Shown here: positions 44,968 through 55,387 of the stretch, piece after piece
Layout: every line of letters begins with the position of its first letter
Position numbering within the stretch: the first letter of the stretch is position 1
NCBI RefSeq assembly: GCF_000315625.1
Contig: NW_005434544.1
Location: 51,400-115,399 of the forward strand
Length of the DNA: 64,000 nucleotides
Reading direction: 5' to 3'
From: Guillardia theta CCMP2712
Taxonomy: Eukaryota; Cryptophyceae; Pyrenomonadales; Geminigeraceae
Made by a program: the position numbers and the translations under genes
The notes under the pieces: model-generated
The model's input: only the letters and a program-made list of their open reading frames with translations
Told to the model about the DNA's origin: nothing
The model's database searches: none

Positions 44968-45939
44968 ATGAGTTCCCGTGCAAACTGCGAGGCTTCAATA
45001 GTCTCCCCCTTACAACCAAGCTCCGTGGGTGATACCGTACTGATGAGTGCCGCTTGTGCCAATGAGGGCAGAGAAAGCCTTTCCTTCGCAAAGGTTGTGG
45101 AGGCAGAAACCCAGAAGTTTGTTCATGATGCACGTTTCACCAAGGGGATAGTGCGGTACAAGGATCTAAAGGATCATATGAAGAACATGCAAAAGGCTAA
45201 GTATGCAGCGCAGCTGCCGGAGCGTCGGTCAAGGTTCTTGAATGAGGAGTGTTCAATCTGCCTGGAGACTCTCGGCCCGGCCTCTGATGTAACGCAGACA
45301 GCTTGCAAGCACATGTTTCATACTTTCTGTCTGGTTGAAACTTTGGGAAACGGAATCTGCACGTCTTGCCCTCTGTGTAGAACTGAGGTGGAGAAGTTGG
45401 TTCCTGGAGGAATTGATGGTCAGTCCCTCAAGCTGATCGCAAAGCTCAGGATCAACATTGACGCTGCACAGTGGTGCCACAAGTCCATATTGGATGAGAT
45501 TCAGGCGAAGGCCTCGTCCTGCCAACAACAGCTGGAGTCGGTGTGGGTGAGGAAGTACGTCCCCTTCACCGGGCAGAAGCGCAAGAAACTCCGGCAGCAG
45601 ATTCAGTCGCTGATTGATCAGCTCGAGCTCCTCGTGCGCTTCAGCGGGATCAACGTGAAGGGTTTCACGAAGATCTGCCAGAAGATCGAGAAGAAGCTGA
45701 GCCACGGCCTTGCGGCAAACATCATGGAGAAGTATGTTAAGAAGATGCCCTACTACTTGGATTGTGCCGAGGATGGAAACGGGATCGCGCATGCTCTCGG
45801 GGAGGAATTGAGGAGGATGTTGCAGGAGGTGGGTGGCAAAGCGGATGAAGATGAAGTGACTGTCGGGTGTTCAGCGTTGTCGTTGCTGATGAAGGGAGAC
45901 AAGCACAGGTCACATCCCAACCAAATGCTCAACATGTAA
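44968..45939 (+). CDS. SPX-like protein with embedded RING finger (putative E3 ubiquitin ligase)
   Basis: Intronless frame of 323 aa from ATG 44968 (the longer TTG-initiated frame is not used). Residues ~35-70 (FAKVVEAETQKFVHDARF, GIVRYKDLKDHMKNM) resemble the N-terminal helices of SPX domains. A C3HC4-type RING follows: CSICLETL ... CKHMFHTFC ... CPLCRTEVEKL. After it come helices QQQLESVWVRKYVPFTGQ, KKLRQQIQSLIDQLELL and the SPX-type ending FSGINVKGFTKICQKIEKKL. In known plant SPX-RING ligases (NLA/BAH1) the RING comes after the SPX domain; here it seems to sit inside it. SPX domains sense inositol pyrophosphates, so a role in phosphate control is plausible (inference). Converges with HAAO, 131 bp between stops. 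Confidence 0.8.
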   Translation: MSSRANCEASIVSPLQPSSVGDTVLMSAACANEGRESLSFAKVVEAETQKFVHDARFTKGIVRYKDLKDHMKNMQKAKYAAQLPERRSRFLNEECSICLETLGPASDVTQTACKHMFHTFCLVETLGNGICTSCPLCRTEVEKLVPGGIDGQSLKLIAKLRINIDAAQWCHKSILDEIQAKASSCQQQLESVWVRKYVPFTGQKRKKLRQQIQSLIDQLELLVRFSGINVKGFTKICQKIEKKLSHGLAANIMEKYVKKMPYYLDCAEDGNGIAHALGEELRRMLQEVGGKADEDEVTVGCSALSLLMKGDKHRSHPNQMLNM

Positions 45940-46070
45940 AGTTAATGTTCGCATCGCATGCTATCTGTGAGGTTAGAAATGTATTTTGGATCGACTGGAA
46001 GGTAACATTAGTAGAGCGATATTTGACCCTTTTTTTTCTCAAAATGAAAAATTATGATGACTACCTTGGA

Positions 46071-47709
46071 CTACTTTGCCTTTGCCTGACTCACAAGCAT
46101 GGAGATCGACTTGTTGTCACCGCTCAGATGGAATTCCCTGTCAAGGTTTGAGTCAGGAGCAGAGCCTTGCTCTTCGTTGCAGTCAGGCTCACCGTGCTGC
46201 CTTGACGACATGGCACATACCAGGCGTCAAAGTCTGCTGCTCCCCTGCATCCGACAACTACAAAGGAGCTCGTCAAACTACGTTACGGTCTCTTCCGTCG
46301 TCTGACCGCACAAGTCCCTTCCAGCTGATACACGAACGTGTCGCCCTTCCGCTGATATTCATGTGGTTTGTCTTTGCTCGGACCAACAAGGTGAATCTGA
46401 AGAAAATCAGTCAGAACAGCTGAGGATAAGAAAGGCAGGCAGGCAGCTGAGGTTGACAACAAGCAATGATGAGCAGCATACACCTAAATCAAGCACACTG
46501 CTACGTTTGAGCATGGTCTCACCGAGAATTCTTTATCAGGGTGCGACAAGTGTTGCATTATGTCCAGTTGCTGTCAGGGAGCATGCTCCAGTCACAGAGC
46601 AGAACATCAAAGAGGCGTTGAGCAGAGCAGAGCAGAGCAGAGGAAATACGTTTCCAAGCAGCAAGTGCTCCCGCTGGGAGGATAGGATAGCGAAGAGGTC
46701 TTGGGGCGCTGGCACTTGTATCTCAGTATCGTCTTGGATCAGCTCAGGAGTTGGGCAGCTAGTCGCTGTTGTCTGATGGGAATGGTACTCCTCAGATCTC
46801 AGGTATTCCTCAACCACAGGAACGAGGTCTTTCCCAAGGTCCTCGCACCTGCTCCAGAGTTGAGATAGTCTATGCACCTCTGAAGATGCCCCTTCAAAGT
46901 CTCTCCGCCCCTACTCCTTCTCTTCCTCCTGTCGCAATAGTCTTCCTTCCTGCCCCCCTACCTTCCTGGCCACTCCTTCCTGTAAACCTAATGTCGCACG
47001 ATGCTCCCATTTTCTCCTTCCATTCCCACTTGCTCTTCACGCACCTGAAATATCTCTGGAACAGAATCTCGTCGCACTTGTCAAAGTCCTTGTACCACCG
47101 TAGGCAGTCCATCTCCCCTTCCTCCCTGACCCTCTCGATCACCAGCCCAACCGTGTCGGCCTTCCGCTGAGGGGAGTGCGGGACTCTGGGAGGGAGAATG
47201 AAGATGTGGCCTTCGGGGATGATGACGTCTTCTCGCCTGCCTCGTTGGACTGTCGGGAGCATCATCTGCCCCTTGATCTGAAAAAAGAACTCGCCTCCCT
47301 GTTTGCATAATGAGAGACATCAGGCCGAGGTGAAGGATCGCAAACAGAGTAGAAGAGCAAAGAAAGTCACGGAACCAGAACAATCGTGAAGCTCAGACGT
47401 TAAGTCAGATCTTCGACAGCAGCAGAATAGGAAGCTAAGAGACATGAGAGCGGGAGGAGCCGGTGGTGGGCAGATTGGCGGGAGGGGGGAGGGGGGGCGA
47501 GGGAGCAGATTGGGGGAGGAAGGGGAGGGGGACGGACTGGAGGAGGAGGGAAACTTTGTGCTCACTTCTTCGACATGGAAGTCGGTCCTCTGGTTCGGGC
47601 CTCCGACGATCATGATACTGAGCTGCTGCTTGTGCATGAGGATGTTGCAGATCGGAGGACGCAACTTCTCCTCCCGCTCCTTCACCCATGCTGCCAACTC
47701 TACCGCCAT
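46071..47709 (-). CDS. HAAO: 3-hydroxyanthranilate 3,4-dioxygenase
   Basis: Opens the ring of 3-hydroxyanthranilate in the kynurenine route from tryptophan to quinolinate and NAD. Seven exons: 47566-47709, 47045-47298, 46650-46848, 46523-46570, 46307-46396, 46193-46257, 46071-46137; 288 aa against 286 in the human enzyme. The catalytic cupin shows GGPNQRTDFHVEE, GGEFFFQIKGQM, IPEGHIFILPPRVPHSPQR and ADTVGLVIERVREEGEMD. Iron ligands fit as His45, Glu51 and His89, with the same spacing as in the family, and Arg41 is in place for substrate. The second, degenerate cupin has HEYQRKGDTFVYQLEG, as in the two-cupin animal/fungal form. The last three exons were placed by phase and by this homology. 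Start is the ATG that gives normal length; the upstream in-frame ATG at 47877 lies in a GC-rich island. Confidence 0.95.
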
Positions 47710-47744
47710 GGATTCTTTGTGGACAGAGTCGTCGTTCTCAGTAT

Positions 47745-48894
47745 GATCATGCCGCCCGGCCGCCGGGGCCCTGACCCGACGGGCCCCGGCGGCGGTGGCC
47801 GGCAGGCCGGCGCCGGCCGGGCCCGGCCCGTGCGAGTCATCTTTTGCCACACAAGTCAGGCTGAGTCGAAGAGACATAGAGCAATCAGCTTTATATGGAG
47901 GTTAGCTGACATACCCCAGTGACGAAATGGACCCCTCTTAATGATCTATAAACCACCGGTACTCGCTGCTGTTGTACTACGGATAGGCGGCTAGCTAGCA
48001 GGCTTTCAGACCCTCCACCCCCACCCCCATTCAATCTTTTAAAAGTACCGGTGCGATATGGGAAGGGTTGGCCCGCCTTGAACGTGAGCCGACTACCCCA
48101 CACCCTTTTGGTCACATGTACCCCCTTAATTCATGGGAAGTGTACCGGTGGACAAGGAGCAATATGAGGGCTGGCCCGCTACCTTGTTTCTCGTGCTTAA
48201 CGGGGGCCGTGCGGGGGCCATGGCAAGAGACGGAGGGGGAGGAGGAGGGGGAGGAAGGGGAGGAGGCGGCGAGAATGGGAGGGAGAGAGATGAGAATAAG
48301 CATGATCAAAGGAGGAGGAAGACGATGAGAGGAAGAAGAGTGGTGCTGCTGATGGTGCTGCAACGGTAGCGTTGAAAATGAGCGCGAATGGTACCTTGAG
48401 CGTTGAATGCACTAGGGTGGTTGTTGAAGGAGGAAGCAGTAAGAGAAGGGAGCAGACGACGATATGTATGCCCATAAAACTATCATCGGAAGGATCGCCA
48501 CTGATCTCGAATGATTTCCAAGAGTTTCAGAGGCGCCATAACTCGAGCAGGTTTAAGTTGAGGGATGGGGTGTAAGGAGCAACCGCATTGAAAAGAGAGA
48601 GCGACGAAGATAGCTGAGAGCCAGGACGGGCATACCTTGGCAGAGACACACAATAAGACAGTCAGGGTAGAGATAAGGAGGCAGAGAGGAGAGAGAAGAG
48701 GGCGATTGAGGTCACATCAGGACAAGTCTTGTTGTCCTGCTGCGTTCTGACCGCTGTCTGCCTGCAGGGAGAGCTACATCAATCTCTTCTCTTCTTCCTT
48801 CCTCGACCTGCTGCTGCCTGCGTGATCGTAAGGAACTCGAGCTGTTCACTGCCCGCTCCCGCCCGGACCTCACTGTCAGACCCCCCCCTCCATC
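47745..48894. other. Small GC-rich island, GTACCCC-type stretch and spacer
   Basis: 47750-47840: GC-rich words (GGCCGCCGGGGCC, CCGGCGCCGGCCGG) at the HAAO promoter. 47930-48180: ACCCC/GTACCGG words. 48230-48330: GAGGAGG purine tract. No gene supported to 48894. Confidence 0.5.
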
Positions 48895-50323
48895 ATGAAT
48901 ATTATCGCTCTCCTCTTCGGGATACTAGTCTTCTTCATCGCGGCTTCCAGCGCGCATGTCGCCTCCCCCCCCTCGAGTCAGCTGGCTTCCTCCATCAACG
49001 CCGCCATGGTTGCTGTGGTCGTTGGTTCGTTCGCGGCGATCTGGATGCGGATGAAGCAGCAGGAGCCCGCGGCAGCTGTGGAGGTGCTGCGGGAAGAGAA
49101 GACCTTCTACGTCATGACCAAGAGGAGGAAGGAGGTAGAGGAGAAGCTCTCTACGATGAGGCGCGATGGCAGGGAGTCTGTGCTGGTGGTGGCCGACTTC
49201 GATATGACCCTGACCTCTTTCCTCATGCCCGACGGCTCTCGGGGCATGTCCACCCACGGCATGCTGGAGCGCTCGGGCTACTTCGGGGAGGCGTTCACGA
49301 CCCGGGCCAAGGACATCTTCAACCGGTTCTACCCCATCGAGGTCGACCCGAACCTCGACTGGGACTCTAAGTTCGCCGCCATGTCCGAGTGGTGGGAGAC
49401 TACCCACAAGCTCATAGTCGAGCAGGAGGTCACTAAGAAGGACATCGCTGCTTGCGTCAAGGCAGGACACTTCAGGTTCAGGGAGGGAGTCCCCGAGCTC
49501 CTGGCCCAGCTCAAGGAGCGCGAAGTTCCCATCCTCGTCTTCTCGGCTGGGATTGCGGACGTGCTGGAAGAGATCTTCAAGCAGCGGCTGGGGCTGGAGG
49601 GACTCCCGATCATCTCGAACAAGATGAAGTTCGACGAGGAGGGGAAGCTGGTCGGGTTCGAGAACAACACCATCCACATCATGAACAAGGGAGCCGTCGC
49701 CCTCGAGGGACAAAACCTCGAGCTCGTCAAGGACAAGTCCAACGTCATCCTCCTGGGTCTGTCCCTCCCTCCCTCCCTCCCTCCCCTCAGGCTCTCCAGA
49801 ACTCCTGCGTCCTTTGTTGCCTCTTCTCCTTTCCTTCTCCTGCTCTTTCACCCCAAAGCACCATCCCTCTTCTTTCCCACACCCCCTCCCTCCGTCCTCG
49901 TTACCCTCATTGTCCTGCAGGAGACAGCCTGGGCGACCTTCGCATGGCTGACGGCCTGCCTAACAAGCAGCAGGTGAGGAGGGACGGAAGGAACACAGAA
50001 AGAAGTGACGTGGCTCTAGGTTCTCAAGATCGGCTTCCTCAACGATAAGATCGAGGAGAGGAAGGAGGAATACCTCGAGAAGTGAGATCCTCCCTCCATC
50101 CCTCAGACCTCTCTCCTCCCTTCCCCCCTCCCCCTCTCCCTCCCCCTCCCCCTCCCCCTTCTCCTCCTGCCGTTCCTCCTCTGCCTCCTCTGCCTCTCGT
50201 CGGCATGTACCTTTCCTCTCTCACTCTTCTCACTCGCGCTCTCTTGTCAGGTTCGACGTTGTCATCGTCAACGACGGGCCCATGACGGCTGTCAACGAGC
50301 TGCTCGCTCCCATCTTCGCCTGA
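48895..50323 (+). CDS. Cytosolic 5'-nucleotidase III family (pyrimidine 5'-nucleotidase), with N-terminal hydrophobic leader
   Basis: Dephosphorylates pyrimidine 5'-monophosphates in the known members (NT5C3/UMPH-1). Four exons: 48895-49756, 49921-49973, 50020-50081, 50251-50323; 349 aa. HAD motif I is VVADFDMTLTSF (nucleophile and acid-base Asp). Family signatures follow: FYPIEVDPNLDWDSKFAAM, EWWETTHKLIVEQ, VPILVFSAGIADVLEEIFKQ, FDEEGKLVGF, and motif IV across the first junction, LLG/DSLGDLRMADGLPN, then LKIGFLNDKIEER. An ~80-residue N-terminal extension starts MNIIALLFGILVFFIAAS, a signal peptide or anchor, with a second hydrophobic stretch (MVAVVVGSFAAIW). So this member may sit in the secretory system or an organelle, unlike the cytosolic type. 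Confidence 0.9.
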
Positions 50324-50826
50324 GAGGTGCAGCTGATCTAGAGCTGAGAAGTTTGCGGCCTAGGAGGAGACCTGCTGGGGTAGACGCGTGTAGTATAGCT
50401 GAGAGAGAGCTAGAGTATTCTTTGCATGAGAGAGTTGAACATCTCTTAAAGAGTTGTATACAAGAAGTGATACCAACAGATGTCCGATGCCATCAGGCCA
50501 GCAATCGCAACGTTTAGCGTGCCAAACGCGTTTGGCATTCACCTGGAAAATGCTGGAGGGAAGACCCGGAGGGAGTTTGGATGTTGTGAATGAACACGCA
50601 AGGTGAAGAAGCAAAGGGAGGGAGAGAGGGTGAGTGGGGGAGGGAGAGGGGCAGGAGTCCGGCAAATAGGGTTGAAAAGAAATATATCTTCATCTGTCAT
50701 CAACAAGCCTGTTGCCCTTACAAGCCTTTAAGGTTACATGTCTCATCACACTAACTTACACGTCATGATTCGCCTCTCACAACCAGCTCCGCCCCCCAAC
50801 GTCCTCCAGCCTCACAAGCGGCACCC
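50324..50826. other. Shared 3' region of two convergent genes
   Basis: No gene. A 50590-50650 purine tract (GGGAGGGAGAGAGGG) is the only structure. Confidence 0.5.
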
Positions 50827-53445
50827 TCAGATCCTGCTTGCGTTACATGAATGTTTCATCCTCCTGTTCTCCTCGGAGATCCTAATCGCCTCCACCGCCA
50901 CCTGCAGTCTACCAGTCAAACTCCTCCTCTCCCCCCTTCAGCCTGTCCCATCCACCAATCTCCCCCTCCTCCTCCTTGTTCTCCCTCTCCCTTCACCCTC
51001 CGCTCCTTTCTCTCACCAGGGAGGTCAAGTGCAGCTGGGTGGTAATGCCCACACACGCGCAGTTGAGCTCGCCGATGAAGTAGTAGTCCTTTCCGTCAAC
51101 CCATGGAGGCCTGTGTGTGAGAAATGCCATCAGGCTCTGCCTCCTTCGACTCTCCCCCTCCTCACTTCTACCCTTCTGCCCTTTACTGCCTCTCTCTCTC
51201 TCTGGCTCCTCCTCCCCTCCCCTCCCCTCCCCTCCCCTCCCCACCCTCTTCTCCTCGCACCTTGGTCCTCCCAGAATGAAGTCAGCAGTCCAGAGGAGGG
51301 GAAGGGGATGGTTGTGCATGCCCAGGAGAGGCAACAGGTTCTTCAGATCCCTGCGAACCTCCCATCAGCTCAAGAGCCTCTCAAGAAGAAAAGAGGAGGA
51401 GGAGGAGAGGAGAAGAGAGGGAGTGAAAAGCACAAGAGGAACAGGGGCAGCGAGGAGGGAGTGAGGAGCGGCAGGCAGACAGCAGCATCGTCAACCTGTT
51501 GACGAAGGAGTGCATGAGCCTTGCAAACGTGGGATCGTCGGGCTGGCCAACAAGGTCAGACGAGGAGGAGGAGGAGCAGAGCAAGTCAGTCCAACCTCGT
51601 ATCTAGTGTAGGTAGCTCCGCTCTTCAACGTGGCGGACACTCCTCCCTCCTTTGGTTTCTTGTGCAGAATCTCCACCGGCTTCGCTCCGATGAACAGGAC
51701 ACGGACCTGAGCAGAGAGGTCATGAGGGAGCTCGACGCGAGCTCTAGAGCGCGTCATCACCTCTCCCTCCGAGATTCGAGGCATGAAGGCTTGATCGATC
51801 AGCTGAGCTCCGTTCTCAACGCCTCCCTCGAGATACCTGCGTAGAACTGTTTGAGCCCCAGATCTGAGGAGGTGGAGCAAGCAGAAGAAACAAGGAAACG
51901 GAGTAGGTAGGCGAATCCGGAGAGGAAAGGGAGGTTACAGGAGGAAATGGAGGAGAGGGTTCAGGAGAGTGAGAATTGAAAGTGAGGAAGCTGACACGAT
52001 GTAGAGGGACAGTATGGGCCTTGCTCTACTTCACCTCTCAGCGAACGTGAGGAATTCTCCGAGCTGCATGTACTCGACATGGTTATCAACAGCCTGACAA
52101 ACAGTTGAGATCGCTGCAGGACCTTCCACCAACCTCCACGAGCATGAGAGGGGAAGGGCAGTACCTCTGTCAACTCGAGCTCAGTCCCGAGGTCCAGCGA
52201 ATGGTTTTTCCTCCAGAGGCTCGGGTCCTTGAGCTTCACGATCCAGATCCCTTCTCCTTGCGATCCCCTGTTCTGCTTCACCACCCTAGGGCCCTGTGAG
52301 ATGGTGGTCGGGAACTTCTCTCTCCATGTTTCCTGCCGTGTCGTCGTCAGGCAGGCAAGCCACAAGTCGGTCCCTCCTCCTCCTTACCCGATCGTAGTAA
52401 GCAAAAGTGTCGGGCAGTCCTGTGCGAAGAGGAGCGATCTTGGCGAGCGCGTCCTGGTGGGGCTCTCAGCCACCCGTCCGAAAAGAAAAGTCTCCTCTTC
52501 ATCCTCCCCTCCGCTCTCCCTCTCCCTCTCCCTCTCCCTCTCCCTCTCCCTCTCCCTCTCCCTCTCCCTCTCCCTCTCCCTCTCCCTCTCCCTCCGCTGT
52601 CCCTTCCCCTCCCCCTCACCTTGGACCCGAACTTGCTGATCAGCTGAGGATGTGCCATGCCAGCGAGGCCATAGGTGTCCGCAAGAGTCCCGAGCAGGTT
52701 CTCGTACTTTGAGATGGTGAAGTCGTCGTACACATCCGGGTTCACTCGTGAGATGTACCCATCCACTCCTTGCGACGCATACTTGACAATGAGATCATAT
52801 GCAGAGTCTGAGTAGAACACAGGCATGGCCCACCAGCCCTTCATAACCATAGTCAGCGTCCAGCAGAGAGAAAGGGCAGCAACGCGAGATTGCTCCCTGT
52901 CGATTTCACTTACCAGCTCAATCAGGCTGTTGCAGATGGGGATGGTATCTTTCCTGTGATCAAAACCAGGAGATTTGTCATCTCCTCCTCTCGCTCCAAA
53001 CACGATGATCCTGTCCCGACATCATCAGTCAGTTGTAGTCGAGTTCGCTCAGCCTTGTAAACGATTTTCAGCAATGTGAACGAAACCATATGTTTCAACA
53101 TGTTCATCCCCATTCAAGAAGCATCACACACGAGGATCCTTTCAACAATCATCAAACCATCTTCTACCCTCGCGCCCCACTCAACACTCAACACCGACGT
53201 CCAAGATCTCACCTTCCTTTCGGCTCGGCAGGCTGCATCCTCAGCCCATACGCTGTCAAGTTACCGAACAGAAGATCTCTCTCTTCTGCTGTACATCCTG
53301 AGATGCCATAGATCGCCTGGCAGTTGCCGTTCGGGTTCAACCCGAAACTGCCCCACAGGCTGTCACTGATCAACGAGGCAGTGATGTTGAGGGCCATGAC
53401 GGCGCTGCACGTCCATGATGCGCAGTTGCTGGGCACGGACAACAT
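50827..53445 (-). CDS. ATP-grasp protein of the Cj0069-like type
   Basis: Twelve exons: 53213-53445, 52914-53010, 52620-52838, 52388-52453, 52165-52332, 52035-52093, 51761-51836, 51596-51706, 51496-51542, 51261-51350, 51017-51110, 50827-50901; 444 aa, all phases agree. Core motifs, in order: IIVFGARGGDDKSPGFDHRK, DGYISRVNPDV, FPTTISQGPRVVKQNRGSQG (the Lys and Gly-rich loop of ATP-grasp), LIDQAFMPRISEGEVRVLFI, PVEILHKKPKEGGVSATL, PLLWTADFIL and IGELNCACVGITTQLHL. They match, as I recall it, a bacterial ATP-grasp family exemplified by Campylobacter Cj0069; the substrate is not known to me. The first ~75 residues are an extension without motif. A 75-nt intron (52839-52913) is in frame and could be read through. 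(CCCTCT)n fills intron 3. Confidence 0.83.
52517..52597. repeat. (CTCCCT)n hexanucleotide repeat in an intron
   Basis: About 13 perfect TCCCTC units on the plus strand, in intron 3 of the ATP-grasp gene; GGGAGA on the coding strand. Confidence 0.95.
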
Positions 53446-54085
53446 GATGTGTTCTTGAAGGAGATCGAGAAGGAGAGGAACAGCCGAAAATCAAGTGAAA
53501 TGTTCTCACAAGCTCAACCTCTGATGGCCGAGGAAGTCTAATATCTCATCTTGTGCATCGCGCCCGACAGTCCTAGACCAGCAGAAGCGTCAAATGAGAG
53601 AATGTTCCAACCACTCATTCGGACAAGAATGATCGTGACTTTGCACGCAACGTGATAAAACATCTACTTCAATATCTACTACCTTTCTGCTACAATGTCT
53701 GCTCGAAGGACTGGCGAGGATGGACAATGCTATGGAATGTACCACCTCGTTTCGTTCATACCCTCCATGAGACCGATCATGAGGCATAGTCTACTCGTTA
53801 TCTATCGTTCCATAAACTAGCTCCGTTGCTCAGACTCTCAGTCCGGCATCGTTACGATCCTGCCAGAATCCGCGCATACTTCTATGTCCCATCAACACGT
53901 GCAAGTATTCGACCTTCTCAGCTCCTCCCTGTTCTAATGGCTCTCTAGACATGATGAAAACTTGATCTTCAGCTGTCATTCACTATCGTTCATTTGTCTT
54001 TCCCGCCCTCCTCTTCATTTCTCTTCTCTCTTATCCATTTCTCCGTCTTCGCATACTTTCGGGCGGAGCTGCCATGGCTTTCCCC
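53446..54085. other. Spacer without recognised content
   Basis: Upstream of the ATP-grasp gene. No gene, RNA or repeat seen. Confidence 0.45.
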
Positions 54086-55230
54086 CAGTAATCACATATA
54101 ATCCCACCCCAGCATCCACCACCCCCACCCCTCTAAATTCTGGTATTTGAAAAGTACCCCTCTAATTAACATTACCCCACCCTCTCTCTTGCTGCATGGG
54201 ACAGTTACTCATTGGTAGGGTAGTTGACCCCACCCATCGACTTATGCTTGAATTTCAACTAAATGTCTATGCAGCCAAGGAGTTCATGACCCCCACCCTG
54301 AAACAGCATGGATCTGTAAACCTGCCGACTACCCACACTCGAGAAAGTACCCACCTTTTGAAGGACTGCCCTGCCTTACCACCCCCTTGTTAAGAACCCC
54401 CACCTATCCAGAAACGCTTTGCCCCGAAGGTTGCGGTCTGACGTCATGGCAATGGTGGGTAGATGACTTTAGTAAGGTGGGGTACTGGTAGGCATAATGG
54501 AAACTAGGCGGGTACTCTGAGAACCAAGACACAATTACACCGGGTGGTATACGGTCTGTTTGTCTGTGAGGGAGGGGTGTATATGATCACTGACGTAAGG
54601 GGGTGGTAGGGTAGTGGGTTGTTGGTCATGGAAATCTTTGAGGTGGGTGGTCGGAGCGTCTAGTGTGGGGTTCTCGATCGACGTACGGAGAATTCCATTG
54701 AAAGTTGGCGAATTCCGAGATTTTGGGCAGAAATTTCAAATATTACTCGGTGTTTATCAGGAAAAATGGATATATTTCATACATAATTTCTATATTTCGT
54801 TGAAATTCCTCAAATCTCTGCGCCAACTATTACGAGTCTTTTCGCCGCTTGATTGCGTGTACGAGGCGCTGAGTACCCTACCTACTAATATACGGTCAAA
54901 ACCACCCCTTCGGACTGTTAAGGGAAAAAAGACCGTCCGAATTTTCTGATGAACTTCGGAACCCCAGGATCGCGTTTCCCACCCCTACCCCCACATTCTT
55001 TCTCTCTGTACCCCTACCCCACCATTAGTAATGAAAGTACCCCCATTGATCTGTGATTTTCCGATATATCACCCCTACCCCCTGTCCTCTATCCTATTGG
55101 CTTCCCCAGTTGTCGTGGATCTCCTCAAGTTGTTTTGGACGTCAAGTACGATTCAAGTACCCGTCCTTTCCAGCTTCAAAGTACCCCTTCTGGGTGGGTA
55201 CTCACAACTTGACGAAGTAAACCCTGCCGG
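54086..55230. other. GTACCCC-type island
   Basis: Over 1 kb with CACCCC, TACCCCTA and GGGGTAC words. Between 54680 and 54850 it becomes AT-rich. 55215-55255 has a short GC-rich piece (GGGCCTCGGCCGGGCCC). Confidence 0.55.
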
Positions 55231-55387
55231 GCCTCGGCCGGGCCCTGCCGGAATGCCCCGACCCACTCAGTTTCGGATACGTAACGGTTTGTAACCGAGT
55301 GACTCCTGCGCCGGAATGCAAAGGCGACTTTTGGGAGGGGAGGAGGAGGGAAGGAGGAAGGAGGCGTGGGGGGAGGAGCGACGAGCT

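Noticed and set aside
46894-47383. Separate small genes in the HAAO region
   Set aside because: All these frames are exons or shadows of the seven-exon HAAO gene.
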